A stretch of DNA of 49,230 nt, taken from positions 1 through 49,230 of the forward strand of contig VGZC01000045.1 of assembly GCA_016872725.1 (NCBI GenBank), in the 5' to 3' direction. The first letter of the stretch is position 1. Each line of letters begins with the position of its first letter. This document shows, in pieces, positions 10,001 to 16,263 of this stretch. The translations under genes and the position numbers were made by a program. Origin of the DNA: Planctomycetota bacterium. GTDB taxonomy: Bacteria > Planctomycetota > Planctomycetia > Pirellulales > Pirellulaceae. The notes beneath the pieces were generated by a model, which saw only the letters and a program-made list of their open reading frames with translations, made no database searches and was not told the origin of the DNA.

Positions 10001-11356
10001 CGCGCTCGTCGTCGCGTCGCAAACGCCGTCGCCGTCCCAATCGAAATAGACCGCCGCGCCCGCGGACGCCGGGCCGTCGAGCCGACCTTCGATGGTCGGG
10101 TCGCTCGTCACACCGTCGTGCTCGTCGGCGCCCGTGTCGCGCGCCAGCGACAGTTCGGCGACTCGCGCGGCCGGCTCGGGAATCAACGTCCACGCGATCG
10201 TCGTCCATGCGCTTTCGAGCGCGACGCCGTATTCGGAGTCCCAGATCAGCACGCGGGCGTTCATCGTTTGGGGACCATACTCCAGGCCGCGCGGTTCGAA
10301 CGTGAATGCGGCTTCACCATGCAGCCACGTGCGCGCGTCGACGTCGCCGTCCGCGTCCGTATCCCATTCGACGGCCGCTCGATCGGTCGGCGCCCACGCG
10401 ACGGCGGACGGCAATTCCGAACCGGCCACGAACCGCTCGTCCAGCGCGCCGAGGCTTCCCGTCCATCCCGAACTTCCGCCCGTACGGGTGCCGCCTTGAT
10501 CGCCAAACCCTCCGGCGCCTCCCGTGCCGGCCCCTGAGTCCCCGTCGCCCGCGCCGCCGGTCGAACCGGAGTCTCCCGAGTCGCCGCCCGCGGAACGGCC
10601 TCCCGCCGGACCGTCCGGCTCGTCGCCTCCCCAGTCGCCGCCGGAACTGCCGCCGTCGCTTCCCGAACCACCGCCCGAGCCGCTCAGATCGCCACCGCCC
10701 TCGGACCCGCCGCCCGACGATCCACCCGATCCGCCCGATCCGCCATTGCCGCCTCCAAGCGGAGGATTCGAACCGATTGCGCGAACCCGACCCACAAGGA
10801 TCGGAACGGTCGTGATGCCGTCCGACGCGGACGATCCGGTGTCCATTTCGAGACCCAACGACTGGAACTCCCACGGCGCGGCGGGTGGTGGTTCGGCGGT
10901 GAACACGAACGACGCCCAATCCCCGGTCCAGACCGGGTTGCCGCCGGAATCACGCAGCACGCCTCGGTAGCCGACGTCGATCGGTCCAACCAGAGCCCGC
11001 GGCGATGCCTCCGAGTCCCTCGGATCGTAGGCGAACGTCATTGCGCCCGGTTCAACCTCGACTTCTCCGTCGAGCCTCGCGTCGCCGTCGTGGTCGAATT
11101 GCACGAACGCCCGAAGACCGGTCCATTCCCCTTGCAGATTGCCCGCGATCGTGGGGTTCGCGGAGATTCGATCGGCACCGGACGACCCCGTATCGTGGAG
11201 CAAGCCCACATCGCAAAGCGCGAACGACGGATCAACCGTCATCAGTTCGCGCCGCTCGAGCGATTCCGCGCTCAAACACCGCCGATTCCGTCCGCGGTTT
11301 CGGATCCGGCTGATTCGACGGAGCATTCTATTCCACGGCGCGATTTCCGTTCGCAT
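1049..11356 (-). CDS. Giant cell-surface protein: Ig-like modules, very long helical region, C-terminal permuted papain-like domain
   Basis: 3,435 aa, ATG start with AGGGTGG about 6 nt upstream. Residues 33-40 read LERRELMT after an Arg-rich stretch, close to the LEPR-XLL motif at the N-terminus of large planctomycete surface proteins. Residues about 52-1065 hold eight diverged modules of 85-130 residues, most opening with a DTG...D...T.DP.I.G pattern and carrying a D-x-D-G-D calcium-type motif. A Gly/Ser-rich linker (about 198-302) splits module 2. Residues about 1065-2985 are Ala/Asp/Arg/Glu-rich helix. Then come a hydrophobic pre-toxin-like region (about 3060-3290) and a C-terminal domain with H3299 in IGHAFVVF and C3402 in FSQCAVF, the His-then-Cys order of permuted papain-like/NlpC proteins. 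The likely role is adhesin or contact effector; the catalytic role is inferred. Confidence 0.85.
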   Translation of the reverse strand: MRTEIAPWNRMLRRISRIRNRGRNRRCLSAESLERRELMTVDPSFALCDVGLLHDTGSSGADRISANPTIAGNLQGEWTGLRAFVQFDHDGDARLDGEVEVEPGAMTFAYDPRDSEASPRALVGPIDVGYRGVLRDSGGNPVWTGDWASFVFTAEPPPAAPWEFQSLGLEMDTGSSASDGITTVPILVGRVRAIGSNPPLGGGNGGSGGSGGSSGGGSEGGGDLSGSGGGSGSDGGSSGGDWGGDEPDGPAGGRSAGGDSGDSGSTGGAGDGDSGAGTGGAGGFGDQGGTRTGGSSGWTGSLGALDERFVAGSELPSAVAWAPTDRAAVEWDTDADGDVDARTWLHGEAAFTFEPRGLEYGPQTMNARVLIWDSEYGVALESAWTTIAWTLIPEPAARVAELSLARDTGADEHDGVTSDPTIEGRLDGPASAGAAVYFDWDGDGVCDATTSADGDGRFVQRPLGLPEGGHSVHVRSSRWDDRAQADVFGEWAVLDFNYAPEIPPDVVDLTLDASSRDGGSPSQTRVSLAGRIEQPLEGIAVEFDDDGDGVPDAYTLTDASGRFTRGVSSAHAGARAVAVRAAAWGAWDRTIRSSDWNLFSYTITAADRLSANLASLGLARDTGDRPDDRVTSDPTLMGRVEARALSDANEVGAVVEDAVAWVDVDRDADGAADDRYAADGDGGFAIPMRDADLGQQSVRVRAAAWDERSQSAVVGAWTEFAFTFEADRVAAPAVAMMRLLADTGTDANDRRTATTWITGQLDGHGPLVGSYDDTFVEWDLNADDEPDGFVVPDATGRFTYHAATETRGPVSVRARAARFDAAGERYVLGDWTALDFVYEAHADEPARIVDPTAIVSAAGARIVSGRIVNEGTLANVRIEIDADGDAAIDATGITREDGQFEITLPAPLTGDSVVRMRTTEVKLTGETLRGGWTTLNVPLFELEVPVVLPSAAASDRVLSLALSRDTGASSTDRATSDASIAGAIDGAVLGGRIVEIDRDGDDGADTTVATGSDGTFRFDPGPMPEGVVSIAARLARAEGIEPSPWLRTRFVVSDDPDRPDIQELAASIRDYELTRESAVAAYWSAVDDAGRERHDAVTAAARDRNAARVADGTARSDGLRDADEAFHRAMAEAQTAFADAQRAAADRFATNMERLADRASPAVPLLVWPESPDAGRDSDADAPIPPPAPGRAAIEADAGRWRSVLTADAFEDPAADASNERNANDTLAAKRFDAKISDADSAFLERSQTARRHWEEQTRRAGRTYADSVESPHPDLDIDLEMTNYQAAVQRIQNNYDAAKRFHEGQHFTEVTRLAVKRQSDLDAAQLKFDREMDRLNNTPGGGSGDYYRTHLAWRRQIHWDRFTEIAQAKRDYSEGIAKANELLATRNAFALARRDRGLRAAESLFLAKRIEFEAWDQHRRIDAWQALTRSLASSDAEYAEQQAVAEFTRESRMSDARRARAGSAAEGRQTYFERIVDAMRSLFSQRRERMPEVITADFDRQLADLRTAAETETAELLADLERRTAEAEWIRRSDEGRAELDFAATTARATMRREHGYSASEADRMRAILDAATLEARDELAARFALYGDVIDARLDRDIARADRQSEWDMSRAEIDFDLAVGERDVRLDYMFQYHATPIEVPLAELARQHRYRCATATHVYQQAAIGVEESYSDRDVEETVEYELKAHGANAVRALATADADRAAARGTSRATAAFEVAASDADGARRVGMSQAENEWIRFLSRLESDRDNGLARIDDELALAESELVSEHRARLAAEHVRWVAAWASDALVPTAWARYHDAVARAEESRTIADGASETAWVAAWTSADQRRVADRGAADSARTSDGVAAYATLVSDVASLHMQRIRGYESAYVASGDDVADATFGFYTAGVQADRQYLDIESTAEGIHEEAVRDAQFQLRREASHIFLARNLDTITDDEQWSLIREAMRAQRVKEGDAFVALAQSIAPAQEAHDAATSAAAVLHVDRWSGAAERLTGAYLQADEADARAQLAAWHQMHFESDRAESAFRTRLAEIDANWNIDVGHAASARHRADVDTEFTSQLAIGHASGTLLVDRFHAFAERKEAAADRLAAQSDRHLEKGLLDYQAAVARLDAQHAEDVRDAADRMSAARFAAERALNDERNRADEAWIVARADADTQLATRVAAAESHHARDRRQAFGMHVEDRIVSEGGAERSTAAAQSGRQRAVIRADHAFETAVAAANRDWTIRAAEARAALHVAGETMDGAGGLDEGSLTTAQRAYLAAIRAADRAYAAAAKAAAVVRAGSTGDAWIDLHTALGAATKHHAARMAGADQRLDFQWNAAATAFTILATSAARDHADQIAASDAALESAHAGGVVAWTNATSGAWEDYRHAVGLADVVHARETAREEVDYHVATAGTASESDRVRRAWLMSVGPSYVRLREQTANAKAYADDQIASAAGNRDITIAVAEASRVERAGQAKSDFTHAVVGAYITHQVATATEDGRLMGLAVRADGPLKDAYADAVASHDMEVATAGKALLVADAMAYPAPASPDDERAYRTAVADAVRRLEVAKADADLQHQTILIGGESFHTWTSVAAAADLRRGIEDAEHAYRSILAVSDESRVNDEAHARASFAKDETAANNDYRRLTAAAHVRWMADLRRANVVTLTDFAADHPSTWTRYHAGLAVVEERIEIADQPAYLAWIDGVNRIESKYTLDASGAFERMIEGVADADTSRAIASSAAEHARSASETSARVGYAQYLGNPAGFLDQAIAEAEHDYRVAVANAERDLAVSGSREAYDRALADAAARRSAAVNAARRVYDAAESTAGSALRTAMSNAQSQWRLDRQSADASWGGSVSDSLGRFDAAVALAAAARSSAIAMLDADYQQARAAARESAFSAWSAQDGSPWAIRDADLASASVPLTASIGAAQTSRWSARTRVDDRWADSEQRASAAFLTAQSSANATFAGRSGAARVGLLTSQADADRQLVSTGHAALSGGSVWTENAGNIGWILPGGSFLFGSMPLLGGALMDRIETLQSIAAYFPHPSGPDEGGRIDLGPAPIGPSPSAGPSVWTPAQRPVFVAPNRAFRPESMDAAAMMRLGLQTTPPPAGKIQTKSGLQWFLDDLGLMARYPTASLQGAGEGLVTSGKVFVNGTATTLKSAVTLGFQDSPWELLEVTEADRMVGYDAAFGILRISEELLIGAATGRMAKPGKGPWLQTLAKGAFYYDMAQNGAGIVRGGYGAWYGDGLTLDNSIELLGGMAGLSGNVLGSFRHADAIVPAIDDGILNHKIGIGVSLHGYDDKIGHAFVVFQRPRGNRFAVGFYPATDFRPGVPRDLAKFVFGGNRFGIPAEIASDTDRLCRMALRRGWTRMVMYDVTESGFQKALQSVRATVKATREGTQRYHMFSQCAVFSRETLRAIGVRPFVRWAYPPYMYFRMWLRG
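2400..8160 (-). repeat. Degenerate Ala/Asp/Arg-rich helical repeat region inside the giant protein
   Basis: This part of the giant gene encodes about 1,900 residues built from short loosely repeated helical units, such as ADADTQLATRVAAAESHHA or AIAEAEHDYRVAVANAERD. Ala, Asp, Arg and Glu dominate, with regularly scattered Trp, Tyr and His and almost no Pro or Gly. I see no exact DNA tandem repeat; the repetition is at the level of amino-acid pattern. It probably forms a long rod or coiled coil that holds the C-terminal domain away from the cell. The opposite strand has long open frames here only as a by-product of GC-rich codons. Confidence 0.7.
8160..11210 (-). repeat. Array of about eight Ig-like modules with calcium-type motifs
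   Basis: Each module repeats the same order: an opening strand with DTG, then D..TSDP.I.GR, a D-x-D-G-D-x-x-D loop (for example FDWDGDGVCDATT, IDRDGDDGADTTV), a short G-R/T-F strand, a V.VRA.AW strand and a closing W....F.Y strand. Modules 3, 5, 6 and 8 are the clearest; module 7 lacks the DTG opening. The layout resembles the bacterial Ig-like repeats of adhesins that are stiffened by calcium. The DNA copies are strongly diverged, so the array is old. Confidence 0.7.
10455..10765 (-). repeat. Gly/Ser-rich linker in the giant protein
   Basis: About 100 residues of Gly, Ser and Asp (runs such as GGSGGSGGSSGGGSEGGGD) interrupt the second Ig-like module between its opening strand and its WDTDADGDVD calcium motif. 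It reads as a flexible insertion that has grown by slippage of GGN/TCN codons. Confidence 0.8.
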
Positions 11357-11972
11357 GATTGTCCACCCTGTCTCGATTCGCGACCTTCGAAAGGGACCGA
11401 GCCGGCCCGCGATCGGACCCGTGGGAACTCGGCCACCCGATGCCAGTTTTCGCGGTTGCGGCGGGCCGCCAAGGGATCGGCGCGTTCGAGTGACAGGACA
11501 TCGTCACTTCATGCGCAAACCGGTCCGTCGAGCACATTTCCAGGCGAATGGGACGCTCCACGACGGCGCGACCCGTGCCATGCCGACGGCCGACCCGGGC
11601 GTCTTTTCCTTCCGCGGCCCGGGAAAGGGTGGACATTCGGGTTTTCAAACAGGCGCGCCGTCCGGGGCGACCAGGGCGGGCCTCCACCGTCTTCGCCCCA
11701 TGCGAACGGCATTTTTGGAGCGACCGGCCGGATCCCTACGCCGACTAGGCTTGCTCTTTTGGTGAAAATAGGAAAGATAGTCGAATTGTGCCGGGTTCCT
11801 TGGGCGAGCGCCGGGGAAACGGGGCCGATCGCGGGCCGAGCCGGGAGCACGACCCAAACTTGGGCAAGCGGCTTGGGCGACGCGTGAGACCTTGGGGGCG
11901 ACGCGTGAGGCCTTTGGGGGGCGCGGCGCGAGGTGAGTGGGAAGTCGAGCGGGAACATCAGGGAGTGAACCG
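11357..11972. other. Divergent intergenic region, 616 bp
   Basis: The region lies between the minus-strand giant protein and a plus-strand secreted protein and should hold both promoters. I see no convincing gene. An AT-richer island at about 11750-11795 stands out from the surrounding GC-rich sequence and is the likeliest promoter area, although no -35/-10 pair with good spacing is obvious. A 21/22-bp tandem repeat follows at 11878-11920. Confidence 0.5.
11878..11920. repeat. Two-copy 21/22-bp tandem repeat upstream of a secreted protein gene
   Basis: The unit starts CGACGCGTGAG and ends in a G5 run. The copies are 11878-11898 and 11899-11920 and differ by one substitution and one inserted T. 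They lie about 50 bp before the start codon of the next gene, so they fall in its probable leader. Confidence 0.75.
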
Positions 11973-13874
11973 ATGATGGGATTCCGAGCGGGCCGGTCCG
12001 TGGCGTACGCTTCGGTACTGCTGGCGATGGGGTTTTCCGTCTCGGCTCGAATCGGAGGTTCGCCCGCGCTGCGCGGTCAAGAGGCGACCGGATCGGGTGG
12101 AATCGCGATTGACGAGCTGATTGAGATCGCGAAGAGCCACGTTGGCCGGTTCGCTCCGCCGAAACGCGATGATGTGGTACGGAAACAGCGGATCGCTCGG
12201 GATGCGGCCAAGGCTCTCGACCAGTTCCTCGCGCGCGGTGGTCCGTCCGTTCGCCGCGGCTGGCATGTCTATCTGGAATGGGAGGTGATCGCGAAGGAAC
12301 TCGCGGAGGAACAACCCAATCTCGAACGGCTCAACGGCGCGTTGCAGAAGCTGTACAGCGACGTGAACGGTGTCGAGAAACCGGCCTATCGGACGTTCCG
12401 CGCGGCGCTGCACGACTTCATGAATGCGGCGGCGGTCGCGAACACGGCGGCGATCGCCGAACAACACGACAAGCAGCTCGAAGCGATCATCGCGGCGCTC
12501 ACCGATTACCGGACGACTTCGAGCGCCGAGTCGGCGCTCGCGATCGGTCGCGGGCTCGGTTGGCTCGCCGATACGGGGCAAGCGCCCGAACTGGTGCGTC
12601 GATACCGCGAGGTGCTGGCTCGACCGAATCTCTTGACCTCCGTATCCGCACGGTTCATTCGCGCGGGAGCGGACGAGTCGGTTGACGAGTCGATCCCGAT
12701 CACGGACGAGATCCTGGGAACGTCGATTGTGGGCGTGGCCCGCACGATCGGCCGGGTGAAGGTCGACCTCGTTCCGAACGCGGAGAAGGCCGAGCTGGAA
12801 ATCCACCTTGACGGAACGGCGTACAGCGACAATACGGGCACGAACCGGGGCGTTGTGATCCATTCATCGGGCACAACGCGGATCGCCGCATCGAAGCGGA
12901 TTTCCGTGGACTCCGAGGGAATCCACGACGCGCCTGCGAAAGCCGTGTGCGCGACGTCTTCGGTCATCACGGGCATTTGCCATCGATTGCGACTGGTCCG
13001 CAAGATCGCGTGGCGCAAGGCCGGCCAGCAGCAGGGCGACGCCGAGTCGATCGCGAACGGCAAGGCGGAATCGCGCGTGCGGCGCCAGGTGGATGAGCGG
13101 GTCGCTTCGATGTTGAGCGAGGCGCGGGAGCAGTTCATCCAGCGGTTCCGCAACCCGCTGCTCCGCAAGAACGAGTTCCCCCAGCGTTTCGAGTTGTCGA
13201 CGACCGCCGATCGGCTCGACGTCACCCTCCTTCAGGCCAACGCGTTCCAACTCGGTTCCGTCTCGGAGCCTCCTCCGATCGGAACCGGATTCGACCTGGC
13301 CGTGCGTCTGCACGAATCGTTCGCGGGGAATTTTTCGGAGGCGACGATCGGCGGCGTGAAACTGACCGACGAGCGGCTTGTCCGGATCCTCGAAGAGAAC
13401 AAGCGCGAAGTGCCCGAGGAACTGCGCATTGATCCCACGAAGGACCCATGGTCGATCACGTTCCCCCGTTCGCAACCCGTTCGATTGGAAGTGCGCGATC
13501 AGACGTTGAAGGTCGTGATTCGCGGTCGCGAGTTCTCGCGGGGCGAGCAAGTGGTCGCGTCCGAGATGGACATTTGGGCCGTCTACCGACTCGAACGGAC
13601 GCCCCAAGGCGCCCGCCTGACGCGCGACGGCGAAGTCCAGGCGGAATACACGCGCGGCGGATTCGAAAACGCCGCGAAGATCGCCGTGAAGACGCTCATG
13701 CGGAAGAAATTCGACGCCCTCTTCAAGTCGCAGCTCGACGGCCAAGGCTTGCAACTCGGCGGACGCTACGATAAAGTCGGCCCGCTGAAGCTCGGGCATC
13801 TCGACGCCAACGCCGGTTGGATCTCGCTCGGCTGGACCCTGCCTCCGGATCCCGCGAGCACCGCGGCGAATTGA
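11973..13874 (+). CDS. Secreted protein of unknown function, 633 aa
   Basis: The start is ATG at 11973 with AGGGAG 7 nt upstream. The N-terminus (MMGFRAGRSVAYASVLLAMG, then a small-residue stretch) is a typical Sec signal peptide with cleavage probably around residue 30-37. The mature protein alternates helical segments (about 40-250) with beta-rich ones (about 260-620) and has no cysteine cluster, membrane helix or motif I can name. A repeated IHLDGTAYSDNTG / VIHSSGTTRIAASK stretch near residues 270-300 looks like beta-hairpins. It ends at TGA 13872-13874, 45 nt before the next plus-strand gene, and the two are probably cotranscribed. I believe it belongs to a planctomycete-specific secreted family but cannot name it. 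Confidence 0.75.
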   Translation: MMGFRAGRSVAYASVLLAMGFSVSARIGGSPALRGQEATGSGGIAIDELIEIAKSHVGRFAPPKRDDVVRKQRIARDAAKALDQFLARGGPSVRRGWHVYLEWEVIAKELAEEQPNLERLNGALQKLYSDVNGVEKPAYRTFRAALHDFMNAAAVANTAAIAEQHDKQLEAIIAALTDYRTTSSAESALAIGRGLGWLADTGQAPELVRRYREVLARPNLLTSVSARFIRAGADESVDESIPITDEILGTSIVGVARTIGRVKVDLVPNAEKAELEIHLDGTAYSDNTGTNRGVVIHSSGTTRIAASKRISVDSEGIHDAPAKAVCATSSVITGICHRLRLVRKIAWRKAGQQQGDAESIANGKAESRVRRQVDERVASMLSEAREQFIQRFRNPLLRKNEFPQRFELSTTADRLDVTLLQANAFQLGSVSEPPPIGTGFDLAVRLHESFAGNFSEATIGGVKLTDERLVRILEENKREVPEELRIDPTKDPWSITFPRSQPVRLEVRDQTLKVVIRGREFSRGEQVVASEMDIWAVYRLERTPQGARLTRDGEVQAEYTRGGFENAAKIAVKTLMRKKFDALFKSQLDGQGLQLGGRYDKVGPLKLGHLDANAGWISLGWTLPPDPASTAAN

Positions 13875-13919
13875 TGATCGCCCGCGCCGATCGGAACTCC
13901 CGTTTCGGGACAAGGACGC

Positions 13920-14396
13920 ATGAGCCGCGCGGTCCACGTGACGTTCGATTGCCTGCCGCTTCGCAGCATTCCCCGGTTCGATGTCCCGATCGACGCGTCC
14001 CCGAAGTACCAGGCGTTCTGCGGGCGGGTCAAGTCGGCCGCGGTAACGCACGGCACGTTCAACGCGTATTATCTCCACAACGCGCGGTGCGCGTACCGTC
14101 TGACGAACGATCCGGATGTCGGCATGATCGAGTTCGCGTTCGAGGGGACCGTGATGACCGACGATTCGGACACGCGCGCCGTCCGGTCGGATCTCATCGT
14201 CGAACTGGTCCGGGAGACCTGCGACTGGCTGACCGAACCGATCGTCGTCTGGTTCCGGCGGACGGTAGCGCGAACGGTCCAGGCCGAGTTCGATCGGTAC
14301 ATTGCGGCGGGCGACTTGGACCGAGCGCGCGAACGGCTCGCCCGCATGCAGTCCGAAACCGATGCGCAGGGCGGGTTCCTGGGCCTCTTCCTCTAG
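13920..14396 (+). CDS. Hypothetical protein, 158 aa
   Basis: The start is ATG with AAGGA a few nt upstream. There is no signal peptide, so it is probably cytoplasmic, unlike its upstream neighbour. Residues 1-95 look beta-rich (MSRAVHVTFDCLPLRS, GMIEFAFEGTVMTD). Residues 100-145 are helical and include an ETCDWLTEPIVVWF segment and an amphipathic R/E-rich helix. It ends FLGLFL. No catalytic motif is visible. The 45-nt gap from the secreted protein suggests the same transcript. I do not recognise the family. Confidence 0.7.
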   Translation: MSRAVHVTFDCLPLRSIPRFDVPIDASPKYQAFCGRVKSAAVTHGTFNAYYLHNARCAYRLTNDPDVGMIEFAFEGTVMTDDSDTRAVRSDLIVELVRETCDWLTEPIVVWFRRTVARTVQAEFDRYIAAGDLDRARERLARMQSETDAQGGFLGLFL

Positions 14397-14631
14397 CCCG
14401 AACCTCGCGCATACGCGTGGGCCGCCGATCCTCACGCGGTGCGGCGCGAATCGTCCGCTTGATTCCGTGTGCTTCCGTGCGATTCCGCGGCCGACAAGAG
14501 GAGTTCACGGTATTGGGGCAACGGAACCATACGGAACGGCACGACACAAAGGCCAAAATCCGAGACGGCCGTATCGTGTCGTTCTACGTGGCGCGATCGT
14601 CCTCGATCGCTCGCTCCTCGTGAAACGGCGC

Positions 14632-16263
14632 CTATCGATTGGCTTGCCGTGTTGGCTTTTGCCGTGTCGGCTTTTGCGGGGTTGGCTTTTGCGGGGTTGG
14701 CTTTTGCGGGGTTGGTTGAGCCGAGAACGGCCGAATCTCCGCATCGTTTGGCTGCGGTGGGCCGGGCGTGCTGCGACCCTCGCGCTGGTATTTCTCCAAC
14801 AGCCCTTTCAGCTCCTTAACGCGTTCGGGCTTTTCGGCATAGTGGTTGCGACGTTGGGCGGGGTCCTCACGGAGATTGAAGAGTTCGCCGGCGTGCGGGT
14901 GGGACGTGTAGCCGCGTTCCTCCTTGAGCCATCGGGGTTCGCCGTTGGACCGATTGTCGTCGCCGGTGGGCGCGTCGATGAAAACCCAGTCGCCTTTGCG
15001 GATGGCGAACTTGCCCTGGGCGCTGTGATGTATGGTCGCCTCGCGGACGGGCGTGGAGAGCGTTTCCCCAAGCAGCACGGGCAGGACGTTGACGCTGTCT
15101 TCGGCGGCGTTGACGGGCAGTTCCGCGCCGAGGATGGCGGCGACGGTGGCGAGGAAATCCACATGGCACATGGTTTCGTCGCTCACCGCGCCGGCTTTGA
15201 TCTTGCGCGGCCAGCGGGCAATGAACGGGACGCGGTGACCGCCTTCCCATGCATCGCGTTTCGCGCCGCGCAATGCGCCGGAGCTGCGGTGGCCGAATTG
15301 CCGCGCCCGGTCGTAGACGCCCGGCTTCACCTCGCCGGTCACCTCGGCTCCATTGTCGCTGGTGAAAATGACGAGCGTGTTCTCCGCCAAGCCGCTGCTT
15401 TCCAGCGCGCCGAGAACCTGGCCGATGGCCCAGTCGGTTTGATATACAAAATCACCGTAGGCACCCGCTTGGGTTTTCCCGACGAATTCGGGCGATGGCA
15501 CGACCGGGTAATGCGGCGAGGTGAGCGGCAGGTAGAGAAAAAAGGCCTTCTTCGATTTCGCCGCGTCCTCCAACCAATTCACGGCGTGGCTTGCCAGGCC
15601 CGGCAGGATGTTCTCCAGCTTCCAGCCGGGCACCATGGGTCCGGGGATGTTGAAGTCGCCGCCATCCGCGGGCAGGGAAGGAATGCCAATCGTGCGATCG
15701 TTTTCAATAAAGCAATACGGCGGGTAGTTTGGCACGATGGTGCCGAAGTAGTGGTCAAAGCCCCGCGTGACCGGGCCATCGGTGATCGGCCTGCCGAAAT
15801 CCACGTTTCCGAGCGCGTTTTTCGCCCCACCCATCGGTGGTTTGCCATCCGTGGTGGCGTACGTCTGGCCGAGGTGCCATTTGCCGATGCATGCCGTCGT
15901 GTAGCCGTGCCGCTGGAGGAGTTTTCCCACCGTGATTCGTTCCGGCGCGATGAGCGGCCTGTCCCACGGCCCCAACACATTGCGCTGCAATCGCGTCCTC
16001 CAGGCATAGCGGCCCGTGAGCAGCGCGTAGCGGGTGGGCGTGCAGACCGAGTCGGGGGAATGCGCGTCGGTGAATCGCATACCTTCGACGGCGAGTTTGT
16101 CGAGATGCGGCGTGGGGATCTTGGAGTCCTTGTTGTAGCATCCGAGATCACCGTAGCCGAGGTCGTCGGCGAGGATATAGACAATATTGGGAAACGTCCC
16201 ACCGCGCGCGTTGGCGCAGACCGCGAGCGCCGCAACAAACGGAAGAATCAGGCTCTTGGTCAT
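14632..16263 (-). CDS. Secreted type I (S1) sulfatase with a repeat-derived tail
   Basis: 543 aa from ATG at 16263. The signal peptide is MTKSLILPFVAALAVCANA. The metal-binding DD lies at residues 33-34 in YILADDLGYGD. The sulfatase signature C-T-P-T-R is at 74-78, where Cys is oxidised to formylglycine by a maturation enzyme not in this window, followed by LLTGR and GKWHLG. It hydrolyses sulfate esters, probably on polysaccharides in the periplasm or outside; the substrate cannot be read. The last 25 residues are (K-P-T-P/R-Q) repeats encoded by 15-bp tandem units and are not part of the family fold. Its start overlaps the esterase stop by 4 nt (ATGA), so the two are translationally coupled. 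AAA codons and AT-rich patches differ from neighbouring genes. Confidence 0.93.
   Translation of the reverse strand: MTKSLILPFVAALAVCANARGGTFPNIVYILADDLGYGDLGCYNKDSKIPTPHLDKLAVEGMRFTDAHSPDSVCTPTRYALLTGRYAWRTRLQRNVLGPWDRPLIAPERITVGKLLQRHGYTTACIGKWHLGQTYATTDGKPPMGGAKNALGNVDFGRPITDGPVTRGFDHYFGTIVPNYPPYCFIENDRTIGIPSLPADGGDFNIPGPMVPGWKLENILPGLASHAVNWLEDAAKSKKAFFLYLPLTSPHYPVVPSPEFVGKTQAGAYGDFVYQTDWAIGQVLGALESSGLAENTLVIFTSDNGAEVTGEVKPGVYDRARQFGHRSSGALRGAKRDAWEGGHRVPFIARWPRKIKAGAVSDETMCHVDFLATVAAILGAELPVNAAEDSVNVLPVLLGETLSTPVREATIHHSAQGKFAIRKGDWVFIDAPTGDDNRSNGEPRWLKEERGYTSHPHAGELFNLREDPAQRRNHYAEKPERVKELKGLLEKYQREGRSTPGPPQPNDAEIRPFSAQPTPQKPTPQKPTPQKPTRQKPTRQANR
14650..14709. repeat. Four 15-bp tandem repeats in the sulfatase 3' end
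   Basis: Units of the form GGTTGGCTTTTGCGG occupy 14650-14664, 14665-14679, 14680-14694 and 14695-14709. The last two are identical and the first two differ by one to three bases. The period is a multiple of three, so copy-number changes only lengthen or shorten the K-P-T-x-Q tail without breaking the frame. Confidence 0.9.
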
